A DNA stretch of 64,000 bases from Polydactylus sextarius (taxonomy: Eukaryota; Chordata; Actinopteri; Polynemidae). The translations under genes were made by a program, and so were the position numbers. Below are positions 46,678-57,317 of the stretch, in pieces. Every line of letters begins with the position of its first letter. Position 1 is the first letter of the stretch. Below the pieces are notes generated by a model, which was not told the DNA's origin, made no database searches, and saw nothing but the letters and a program-made list of their open reading frames with translations. The stretch lies in the NCBI GenBank assembly GCA_016801845.1, contig CM028906.1, positions 18,599,001 to 18,663,000 on the forward strand, given 5' to 3'.

Positions 46678-49600
46678 ATGTGGTTGATTTTTTTTTCAGC
46701 ATTACGATGGAAATCGATCAGGAATATCTACAATTTTGGAGACACCAGACGCAAACTGGGCACGTTGTGTTTTTTTTTAATCTTTCCCATCATGTCAGAC
46801 GGATGCTGTGAAATGACGGGAGATGTTGGTCAAAAGAAAACAGGTATTTTATTTAAGTCCAAATTGTATCATCATTAAGAGTGTTTCCTTTTAAAGGCTC
46901 TACAGTTGAGATGAAATAGAAATATGTCTTTGCAGTGACTCCAACACTTCAAGATCTTAATCACAGCATTAGATATCATCGCTACAGAGCCGTGGAGGGA
47001 GAGAGCTTTGTTATGCCGTGCATTATATCTACAAGTATGGGCCGCGTAAAAGTGACTTGGTCCAGAACTGGAGGAAATGAAGGGCCATCTATTGTCTGTG
47101 GGCAAATATTCCCAGCTGAAGCAAAGCATTCAGGAAATTACACATGCCTCACAGGGTAAATAATCATGTTTCTTGAGCTCTGTTAAGTGTAATGCTGCCA
47201 ATAATATCTTCAGATCTATGTTTGTGTCAGATTTAAGTGGCAAATATCCACCCTAATTTGCAGAGAATATGTATAAAAATAAAAAATAGAAACACACTTT
47301 GTAGAAGTGTAACTGATAATTTATGGTTTGGTGTGTTCTTTCTGTGATATAAGTTCCCACTCACTGCTGTGTCTAAATATGATAACCTGAGGTTGTCTGT
47401 TACAGTGAAGTGTTAAAAACAGTTGCATTTGCATTTGTCAAGCCCTGACTGTTGTCACAAATTAGATTAATCTGTTAAACAGCATCATGTTGTCTGGTCA
47501 AATTAGCTTTAATACATGAAATGTTTATGTCTCTGCTGTTCAGCAGCAGCAGCTTGTTCTTGTATCTACAGGTGGAGAAAGCCAGCTTGGGATGCTTCCA
47601 GCCTAAAAAGAGTGCAGAAGAGCTGCAAATCAGTGTTGGTGGGAACATCTCCTGCCCAGGACACAACTGCACTGACACAACAGACATTCAGTGGTACAAG
47701 GTGAAGTATGCATGAGCAGGACTGTTCATTACACTGAGGAAACATCTCAACAGCCTCAACTCAAAACAAATGTGTTTCTTCACAGGCCAACATATCTGTG
47801 CCTGAAAAGCCACGCAGTCCATCCTGTATAAAGAATGGAGAGTTACATTTCTGCCAAGTCAAGGGCAAATCTGATGCCGGGGTTTATTTCTGTGATCAAC
47901 AAATAACTGATAATGAAGGATTCAAATGGATATTCAGAAGGAATGTTAAAGTCAAAGTTGTTTGTAAGTGACTTTGTGTTGTTATTGTTGTGTTGTTGTG
48001 TGTGTGTTATGTTATTATGGACCAAATTTGGCACAATTTTGGCAAAGTTTTGGAAGAATGTACCCATCCTTATAGAGCCCAAAATTATGGGTGCAAAAGA
48101 AAAAACAAAAAAACAACAAAATTCACCCAAAACCAATTTTGGAACCCCCAAACACAGCCATAACTGCCCCAAAAAAGAGTCAAAATCCCCACAGTCAAGC
48201 CAAAAATATTTACCTTGCTTACTTTTACTTTTTAAGTACTGTGGTAAACCATAACTATGCCATAAACAAACCAAAGGCCTTCACCTTGCTCCATCTGTAT
48301 CAAAAATCTGGATCCAAAATGCCAAATGTCTGCCAGACTACAACCACAATCTTTGTTATCTGCTTTGTCTCCGTCTTAATGGCAACTTGGTGAAAAACAC
48401 TGAACAATCCCAGTTAAGTGGGTCACATTAACATGTCGTTATTTTAAATGTAATCCTGATTTTAATAGAAAGACAGAGACAGCAGAGTTTTGAGGTGAAC
48501 TCAAAGAAAATGAAATGAATTAAAATCATACAAGAGAGTTATAAAGATTTATGTCCAACACAAGTTCTCAGATGAAAATCATTCTTAAAAAACACCAAAG
48601 AAATTTACTTAATACACAAGTAATTCTTGTTTGATCCAGGAAAGTTTAACCTGAGGTTACTTCAAGACAAAACTAATTTTTATAGATCTAATTCATGATA
48701 ACAGGAAATGTAACTTTTAAATAGTATCAGTTACACATTTTCACATTGCATATCCTGCTGCTAATGGTAAAACCACACCAGATTATGATCTGTCTTTTGT
48801 GGTTACCATTTCACTACACAAGATCACATGTTTTATATCATATCTATCAGGAACATTTTTATTGACATGCTGCACTGCTCTTTTACCAAACTTGTAGCAT
48901 ACTGTTTTCCCACAGCACTAACAGATCACATCACAAAGAGTCTCAGTTGGGTGCAACACTGGAAAAAACAAAAATAAATTTCATTCCCCCCTAATTTCAA
49001 CATCAATGTTTTTTCCTGCTTTGTCAGGGTGTTGGGCTGCGTCAGCTGTTTTCCTGGAGAAGACATCTGTTAGCTGTGACAACATTAAATTTTCTTTGAT
49101 TAACAGATGGAACAAATTTAATAAATACATTTGACAGTGAAGTCAAAGTCTCACCATGCCTTTGATTTGTGATAGTCCATGGAACAAATGGTGAGAATGG
49201 AGCATGTCATAGAAACCCCTTGGATTTTTCTCTGTTTTCAATCTTTTACGGGTCAGAAGGTCAAAAATGGGTTGGCACAGTGAAACAGGCAGGAAATGGT
49301 TATTATTCAGTCAGTGCAACACTTTCATCAAAATAATAATGATAACATTTACATTTATCTTTCAAACATGGTTAACAAACATGGTTAACACCTAAAATAT
49401 TCAGCTCAAAGCTTTTCCCTTTGTCTTTCTATTAAAACCAAGATTAAAGGGGATCTCCAGCACATTTGAACCGATATGCTACTGTTAGAGGTTTTTTTGT
49501 CAGTTGACAAAAACTGACATTATGTATATGGCATTTTAGTGCCACTATAGATGCTGTACATCTTTAAAGAAATGGTATAAAACAAGTGTTTAAGCAGGCT

Positions 49601-52600
49601 GTCACATAACTTCATACCTGTTGATTTCCAGCAGATTAATGAAAGTCCAAAAGAGTCAATCGTTGCACTCACAGTATTATTTCCTTAAAAACTACGGTTG
49701 AGCTTTTTAATGATTACAGCATTAGAAATTAATGTGTAACAATATGGAAACATCCTATCTTTGTTTACTTTGATGTTAGAAATCTGCCTGGACCACTTAG
49801 CTTGTTATCTGCCTGACCAGGCTCGCCAGTACTACGACATCTCCACTGAGGTAGCACCAATTTGTTTCATTTTTTTTAAAACTGACTTTACTCAAAGACC
49901 TCTAAGAGTAGAATATTGGTTTTGGGTCAAATGTTCCAGAGTTCCCCTTTAAATCAGACATTAGAGTTACTTCTTAATCCATACACTCTCTAAGCTCATT
50001 CATGTCAGCGTAACACAATTACAAGTTTCTGGCCCTTAATAAAATCACTGTTAAATCAGTATGTGCATTGTATGTGCATCTTTCTGATGCCATACAGCTT
50101 CTAGATGTCAAGTGTTTTGAGTCTTCTTATCATAAAAAGTTGTTTTTCCAACCCAAACCAGTCTATTCAAAGGGTCCGCCCAGGATTAATGGTCCTCGTG
50201 CCAACACAACAGAGGACGTGGAGCTTGGTATGTGAACGATGAAATTAAAAACCGCTTTAAACTAACAGTGATTTATTCTAATTGATGATCATCTCATCTT
50301 TGAATGACCGTCCAGACTCCTGTTCTTAACTTTGATTTTAATGCCTTTGAGTTTTGTGTTGTTTCACAGGTCAACCGTACAATCTGACCTGTAAGGTTTA
50401 TTTCCCTACTGAGAAAAAAATTTCGGCAAGGGTGCAATGGTTCATGAGCAGCAGTGGCAGCGAGGAGAACATGGCTTTACTGGACATGGGCGAGCCACAG
50501 TGAGACAGTTGATCACATGATGGAAGTGTTTGCTCATTACAATAGTGATGATAAAAAAAAAACTTTCTTCTTTTCAGATTGCTTGAAGAGACAGAAAATT
50601 GTGAAGAGTATGGGATAAACCAGGCAGCCATCATAAAAACGGTGACTGCTCAACACTTGACTTACAAATATACCTGCGTTGCCACTAATGCCTTTGGAAC
50701 TGTCAGAGTTACCATCAGGCTCAAGGAGACAATAAAAGGTATTGTTATTTCTTTTGTCACCATCAGTCATCACCATCGTCTGTTTAATTGCCATGTGTCA
50801 GGTACATGAGAGAGAAGGTGGAGGCTGCTGAATGGAAAAAAAATTCAAAGCTGTGAACCTGCAGATTTACAGTTTATATCTTGCAGTTGAAAAAAAAGTG
50901 TTTGACCCATTTTAATGTCCTGAAAAAGTGCCTGGCAATGAGAAGCCATCTGTACACTGCACGAGTTTAAATCACAGTGAGCAAAGTTGTGGATTTAAAT
51001 TAGAAAACTTCATGTATAAATGTTTACATATTGTTTTAAGCGTGTTACTATTAAAGGGAGCCTAAGTCACACCCCTTCTGGTCAACCCACTGGGTCCTTA
51101 GAACAAAAGAGGTTGCGTAGCTATCTGTTAAGCTACCGTTGGCTGTCAGAGTTTGATGGTGACATAAATTTAGCGAGACAAGTGTTGTAGTCCACTATGT
51201 GGTCTCACACAAAATCTAAAATAATGTTTGCTGCCTCTCACAAAACAGTGCTCTCTGTTTAAATATCTCTTTAAATATCTTTAAAATTCACAAACATCAT
51301 CTGTGAAAACCATAACACATTTCAAACAGGACCAGAAAATATTTTTTATCTCTTCATAGACTCTTGTTCATATTTTTTACAAGCATAGGACCCATGGACT
51401 GGAAGTAGATGGGTGTGACTTAGGTGTGACTTAAAACCAGAGAACAGACAAACAATGCAGCACACAAAAAGATAAAACAGAAAAAATATTGTCCAATAAA
51501 CATGGAAGAAGGACATGATTGATATGCTAACACAAAATGCATCTAAACTGAACTCAGATTTTAAGGCCACAATTACATTTTCAGTGTAGATGATGATGGA
51601 GGAAAGAATAGGTGCATGCAACACATCCCTCGGTCTAACCAGATAGATGGTGGCCTCTGTCAAGTATGGCCTCTTATTCCAGACAAAGTCTAAGATAAGT
51701 TTGAGTTTTTATTTAAATGGAGTAAATAAATGAGTGAATGTTTAAATGAGTGAATATTTGATGTTGGTTTATCATGTGGAGCAGAAACACAGCTGCAGAT
51801 ATATGCTGTGTGTGTATGCATGTATGTGTGTGTGTACAGCTGGTTCCCACTGGTGGTCGCTGGTCGGGGCTCCTGTTGCATGTCTGCTGCTGGTCACTGT
51901 GCTTGGAGTCGTTTTACATCTGAAGTGGCTGGAAATACAACTTGTCTACAGATCCCGCTTCCAACATGGAAAACATGATGGAGGTCAGACACACACACAT
52001 ATGCAATGTAAAGCAGAAAAGCTAAATGTATCTCGTGCACAAATACACATTTACATCCTATTACTTGTATCTTTCTGCAGTTGCAACGTTTTTTTTGCAT
52101 ATTTTGCATGAGTTTAAATCTGAAACGCTGTGCATGCACCAAGTGGATTACAGATTACGATATCAGATCGATCTGTCTGTACATGTCTCTTTTACTGGTC
52201 GACTTCATGGGAAGTGGTTGATTTTCACAGTCCTCCCCAACGGTTTGAAAATGCATTTTCGTTTGAACACACCAGCCTGACAGAATACATAACCTACATT
52301 CCTATGTTTACTGACAAACTATGAAACATCAGAAGATAACCTTGTCTCTTGATATAATCTGATCACAGATGCACAGAGTTAGTGCACAGAGCAGCGCTGC
52401 ACATGCTGCTGAGGCCGCTCACAATACTCACATGGCATCGCTAACCTTGGTTCAGCTTCACATTTCTAATCGTTCTGTCGCACATCCACTTTTTTCTCAG
52501 ATGAGAAGAAGTTTGATGTGTTTCTGTCGTATGTGCTGAGCCCTGAATCAGCAGAAGTCGTCACCTTTCTCTCTCAATCGGGACACTACACCGATGAGGA

Positions 52601-53786
52601 AGGTATGATGAAGGTCAGCATGTTCACTTTGTGATATCTATGTCTGGCTTTAGAAAAGAAAATTTACACTAACTTTTATTTAGCAGCATATCTGTCCAGC
52701 ATGGAGCCGCTGAGTACTGAGGAAAGTAGCGCCGCCCAGAGACGACTAGAAGTGCTTCTACCCCGAGTGTTGGAGGACCAGTGGGGGTATCGCTTGCTGC
52801 TGCCGGAGAGGGACATACTTCCAGGAGGAGGTTAAAGGATCATATACATGTGTGTGTGTGCGTGTGTTGGCTGCAAACATCACTGATGGTTTCTGTTTTT
52901 TTGTTTTGCAGCATACACACATGATGTGGTTCTTGCATTACAGAGAAGCCGAATGCTTATCTGCCTCCTGTCTGACGACTACTTCTGCAACAGCAACGCT
53001 GTGTTTGTGCTGGAGGCTGGAGTCCAGGTAGAATGATGGAGAAACTCACATTCAATGTTATTACACCAAGAAATTAATGATGTGGTGTCACCATTGCAAT
53101 TAAATATTGCAAATTAATATTGTTTCAATTTCACAGCAAATGCCAAAATTAGTTGTTTTACCTGTAATGAAACATTAGTTTGTAACTACTGTGCAGCTCT
53201 GACAATATGTGCACAGTGCAACTTTTAGTTAATGGGTAAGAACAGGATCTATTAGTATGATGCATCAAGGATTTACATGTTTAGTCCACATCATCCACAA
53301 CTCAGCCTGTCTGATTTCTCTTTTATTTCTACACATTTCTAAACAGAATCTTTGTTATTTTAATGAACCGTTGTGACTCTGTGACTGGTTTCATTTAACC
53401 GTTTGACTGAAACCAGCAGCTGTGGTGAGGAAACTGATCATTAGCACAAAACCACAAGCAAAACCACTTTTTCTCTGATTTGATACATTCGAGTTCTAAT
53501 GAAAGGTTAAGGCTGCCTTGATTAAAATGTGCATTATCATTTTTTATGTCTTTAGGCTTTGCAGCAAAAGTCTGCCCTAAAACTGCTGCTGATTTGGACG
53601 ACTAATGACAGAACGTCCCTGATCCAGCAAGACCCGCCGCTGTCCACGTTGGTCCAGAGGTCGGTGAAAGTGCTGCCAAGTCTGAACTGGACATCAGATA
53701 AACCTGCCACAAAGTTCTGGACATCTCTGAGGAAGGCGATGCCAGAACACAGTGTGATGCTGACGTCACTTACACACGACCAGTGA
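46678..53786 (+). CDS. il18rap: IL-18 receptor accessory protein
   Basis: Exons: 46678-46843, 46936-47155, 47544-47700, 47786-47963, 50162-50227, 50370-50499, 50578-50738, 51840-51983, 52501-52602, 52687-52830, 52912-53027, 53556-53786. All phases agree (604 residues). The start is uncertain: an acceptor-like TTTTTTTTCAG ends at 46700, so a further upstream exon may exist. Exon 1 gives a hydrophobic leader (LGTLCFFLIFPIM). Three Ig-like domains follow, then a membrane span (PVACLLLVTVLGVVLHL) and a TIR domain: box 1 KKFDVFLSYV, box 2 LPERDILPGG, box 3 FWTSLRKAMP. Family role: signal-transducing partner of IL18R1, acting at the plasma membrane. The TIR box 1 to box 2 spacing is longer than usual and an extra intron splits it. 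Exon 3 has the same length (157 bp) as exon 3 of the IL18R1-like genes, as expected for one gene family. Confidence 0.87.
51061..51424. mobile_element. Short non-autonomous DNA transposon with inverted repeats
   Basis: The left end CCTAAGTCACACCC (51061-51074) is repeated inverted at the right end as GGGTGTGACTTAGG (51411-51424). The similarity continues inward to CACTGGGTCCT and its counterpart AGGACCCATG. At 364 bp and without coding capacity this is a MITE-like element, in intron 7 of il18rap. No clear target duplication is visible. A diverged relative lies at 2010-2566. Confidence 0.8.
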
Positions 53787-53952
53787 TTACACTGCATTAC
53801 CCCTTACATTTATATGTGTCAATTGTTTTTTTGTTACTGCACTGCTGAGTGGAACATCTGAGCAATATATAAATTGTGTCGAGGAAATTCCAATGACAAC
53901 GTGATATTGCAAAGTATAATACAGGGAAAAGCCAATCTTTGGTTGTACCAGA

Positions 53953-53958
53953 AATAAA
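53953..53958 (+). terminator. il18rap: Polyadenylation signal for il18rap
   Basis: AATAAA lies 166 bp after the il18rap stop codon. It is the first canonical signal downstream. Confidence 0.6.
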
Positions 53959-54153
53959 AACTCAAAGCATCACACCAAATTAACAGAACAGACACAGGAT
54001 TTACTCTGACACACAGACAAACAAAATGCAAATAGAACAAAAGGTTTTTAAAAAAAAAAAAAAAAAAAAAAAAAGACACTGGTAACAATTAAACCAATGA
54101 GTGCTGCAAGGTGTAATTCATCATGTCAACAAAAATACATATCATTCAAAAGG

Positions 54154-54159
54154 TTTATT
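54154..54159 (-). terminator. pcnp: Candidate polyadenylation signal for pcnp
   Basis: TTTATT on the plus strand gives AATAAA on the minus strand, 970 bp past the pcnp stop. If it is used, the pcnp and il18rap 3' ends lie about 200 bp apart, tail to tail. Other candidates lie between it and the stop. Confidence 0.4.
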
Positions 54160-55128
54160 GTATTTGTCTAATTTAATTTTACATTTTAATGTGTTGTACA
54201 GAGGTGTGTAAAACAGGTCATAGCAGAAGATACTGATGGAGCTGATTCAGAGTTTGGAGTTTGAGGCACAGAAGTCGTCACTGAGGTACCACATAGATCT
54301 AAATCAAAAGAATATAGGGTGAGATACCAGGTGACTTTTTTTTTGGGTGTTGAAGTTGCAATAAATATTTCAACCACAGACACCACGTGATATGACTGGT
54401 AACCAGGTTACAGCTGCATCACTCTGATCAACAACTAAAAGTAGATCAGACTTAAGTGAACATAAAAATGTATAACATAAGCAGACAAGTTCAGAAATAC
54501 AAGCACAGAGAAACGCTACCAAACCAACGACCGGCTGCCTCCGATCTGGCACAGCTGGTGAAAACAACAGGTTCAACGTTGATGCTGAGGAGAAAAAAAC
54601 AGAACAATTGGTGCATCTCGTCTGTGCCCGACTCGCTCCACACGTCACCACAACACTCAAACTCACACTCTCGTTTGTGGATTTAAAAATCATCACATTA
54701 TCACACATCTATGTACATTTTTTTTACACAAATAAACAGGTAAAATTAGGAGTTTTCTCAGGATGACACTGAACCAGAACAAACAAGTTACAAGAAGAGG
54801 GCATGAAGATATTCTCATTAGCCAGTACAAAGCAACTGTAGCAACATTTATACAGTTGAAGCAAAGTTCTGGCTAAATTGTTTGACCCATCTCATCACTG
54901 CGCATCACTCCTGTCAGTTAGCGTCAGCCAGTAGTGGTTAGACATGTGAACATGACTTCAGCCATGGGGCATCTTAGACGGCTTAAATTATTCTTCATTT
55001 ACATGTCTAGAAAAAATAAGAAGCTGCAGACCCGACGTTACAGTGAGGAATCATTTGAGCCTTTGTAGACATCTCTGACGTGGTTCAACCAAATTACAAA
55101 ATTAGTGACAAAAACTGGTTGTCGTTAT

Positions 55129-55332
55129 CTACAGGTCATCTGCTTGGGCCTTCAGCTTCCTCTCCCACAGTTTTTGATTATCAGAGAAACCTTGTTTCCC
55201 TTTGTTGAAGGAATTGGGTCCCGCAGATGTTGGTGTTTCTCTGAAAAGATTAAACAGATTAAACTCACACAAAATCATGTTAAATGTGTTATAGTGATAA
55301 AGTAGTTAATATAAAGCTTCAGCTGTGAGTTA

Positions 55333-55380
<48 letters not shown>

Positions 55381-56763
55381 ACATACCTGCCGATGTTCTT
55401 CATTCGCATCTTTGCCTCTGGAGGCATCTCCTCAGGTTCGCTCTACATGTCAATAGAACATTTCAGTCAGGTTCTGTTCAGTTGTTATTGATGCATAATA
55501 GACACAAAAACATCATGACTGGGGCCACATCCACACATATATTTTTCTATGCATTTTGGCCTTTCGTCCACACATAAATGGCATTTTCAGTCTCTGAAAA
55601 CACTTTTATGCTCCAACTCCAGCTATGTGTGGACGGGGAAAACTGATTTTAGTTTCATATGGTCACGGTGCAACAGGATATGAATTGATATCAGTGTTAC
55701 AGTCTTACATCATCATCTTCATTAAACACAGATGCCAGCCCTGCCTTCTTTTGAGGAAGTGTCGGTACAGGTTCTTTGGGTTTCTGAAAGAAATAACGTA
55801 GAGAAACAGAATACTGTCACCGTCTTCATATCGTGTAAAAGAGAAGTTATTTTACATTTCTACAGACTCACTGTTCCTCCAAGTTTGATAGATATGGGGT
55901 TTGTCTTCTTCCCCAGCTGACTGCTCATGCTAAAGCCAATCTTGGAGACTTTGGGCGGCGCTGGTGGATCTGATGAAGACTCCTCTTCATCCTCTGGTGC
56001 TGTGAGATGTTGGGATGTGCGTTTGACTGCTGTCCCCTCTCCTCCCATAGTGCTACAAGAGACAGGCTTAGTTTTCACTCTGCCTCCCTCCTCCTGCGGT
56101 CCTGCTTGAGGCGAGACAACTCACCAAGGTGAACAACAGTTTTCTGGGAACTGAATAATAATAATAAAAAACTATCACCTTTACCTGAATGGATACATAA
56201 CTAGCCATCAACCAACCAAAGGTAACCTAAGCTCCACTTAGTGTTTTAGTTTTAAGTCCAACCGGAGGACTGAGTGTGTACAGAATAAACATATAATAAC
56301 AGGGTTTAAGTCAAGTTACAATGATTTACGCATAATGTGAAAAAAAAAACACTTAATCTGTACTAACTACATGAGGTTAGCTACTTGCTCAATAGCTTTG
56401 CTAATGCCATGTTAGCACCCTAACAAGAGCAAGTGCGTTACCTGGCTAATATTAGCATTAGCTTTACTTCAGTAGTTCTCCATTCTAATCTTCACAACTG
56501 TAAAACATAACGTTCATACAATTTCAGGTTACTTCACGTTAGCATTAGCTAGATAGTGGTAGCTAGTTAGCACTGCGTTAGCTTGGGAAAGTTTTACTCA
56601 TTTCTTCAGTTAAACGTTAGTTGTGACCATTTTAATGTTTGGTAGTAAATATAGATAACAACAAATATGTCTTATTTCTCAAACATGTTTTAAACATTAA
56701 AATGTCTTAAATATCACCTCCGTCGTCGGTGCAGCCCTTTCGGCTTTTCTCGCAGTCCGCCAT
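55129..56763 (-). CDS. pcnp: PEST proteolytic signal-containing nuclear protein
   Basis: Five exons on the minus strand: 56763-56718, 56101-55872, 55783-55709, 55442-55387, 55240-55129. They encode 172 residues, close to the mammalian length. It starts MADCEKSRKGCTDDGG. A variable acidic and Ser/Pro-rich region contains a PEST-like stretch (APEDEEESSSDPPAPPK). The conserved core follows: KVSKIGFSMSSQLGKK, NPISIKLGGTKPKEPVPTLP, FNEDDDSEPEEMPPEAKMRM, TPTSAGPNSFNKGKQGFSDN and a KLWERKLKAQADDL end. PCNP is a short-lived nuclear protein that is ubiquitinated by UHRF2/NIRF and linked to cell-cycle control (family knowledge). It shares a promoter region with stk16. Confidence 0.93.
55335..55376. repeat. 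(GT)n microsatellite in a pcnp intron
   Basis: About 21 GT units ending only about 10 bp from a splice donor of pcnp (donor at 55385-55386). Confidence 0.95.
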
Positions 56764-57241
56764 CTTTGTTTTTCTCTGAGTCGCCGCTAGGAGTCGCACT
56801 TCTCCTCGACGCTGCGTTCATTATTTATAGTAGAAGAAGAACATGAAGCTAATATGACAGCACGCTAACTCGGTTAGCAGAAAGTGGTAAGATACAAGAC
56901 GCCCTGACGTCGATTACAGCAGTATTTTATCACATTTATACACCTAACGTGTCGGGATGTTAAGACAAATTTACCGAGCGATTTGTCTTAACGTAAAAAA
57001 ATGAAAATGGCGCTAATGTCGTGTTTTGTCCGTAAGTAGCCTGAGCAGTGCTAACATAGCTAACCCTAACAGTTCACGTTTGTTTGTAAAGTCTGTTAAC
57101 ATGTTTTTCCCTCAGTTAAACCAGTATCTCGCAGTTTCCTTTCAGTGATAAATAGTTTCTCCGACTGTTTGTCTAATGACTTTAATTTGTCTCGCTTCTC
57201 TCAGGCCTTTTTAAAGCTTCTTAAACAATGAGCCAGTCAAC
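56764..57241. promoter_or_regulatory. Divergent pcnp/stk16 promoter and stk16 5' UTR
   Basis: The two start codons are 478 bp apart, head to head. CpGs are more frequent in its outer parts than in neighbouring DNA. YY1-like AAGATGGCGG spans the pcnp ATG (minus strand, about 56757-56766), and AAAATGGCG lies at 57004-57012. A donor CC/GTAAGT at 57032 and an acceptor TCTCTCAG/G ending 57204 indicate a 5' UTR intron for stk16. No TATA box is evident, as is common for shared housekeeping promoters. Confidence 0.6.
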
Positions 57242-57317
57242 ATGGGGCAGACTCTGTGTATTTGCTCCCGTGGCTCCATCACCATCGATAACAAGAAATA
57301 TTACTTCATCCAGAAAC
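57228..57317 (+). other. Upstream ORF overlapping the stk16 start
   Basis: An ATG at 57228, 14 bases before the stk16 ATG and in another frame, has A at -3. It stays open for 29 codons past the stk16 start and ends at TAG 57315-57317. A further short upstream frame starts at 57001 and, if the 5' UTR intron is removed, ends just before 57228. Both could lower stk16 translation. Confidence 0.5.

Noticed and set aside
48003..48393. Overlapping frames of 100-143 codons on both strands in il18rap intron 4
   Set aside because: Low-complexity A-rich and T-rich composition within an intron, no domain.
54186..54708. Frames on both strands after il18rap
   Set aside because: They lie in the presumed pcnp 3' UTR and lack family similarity.
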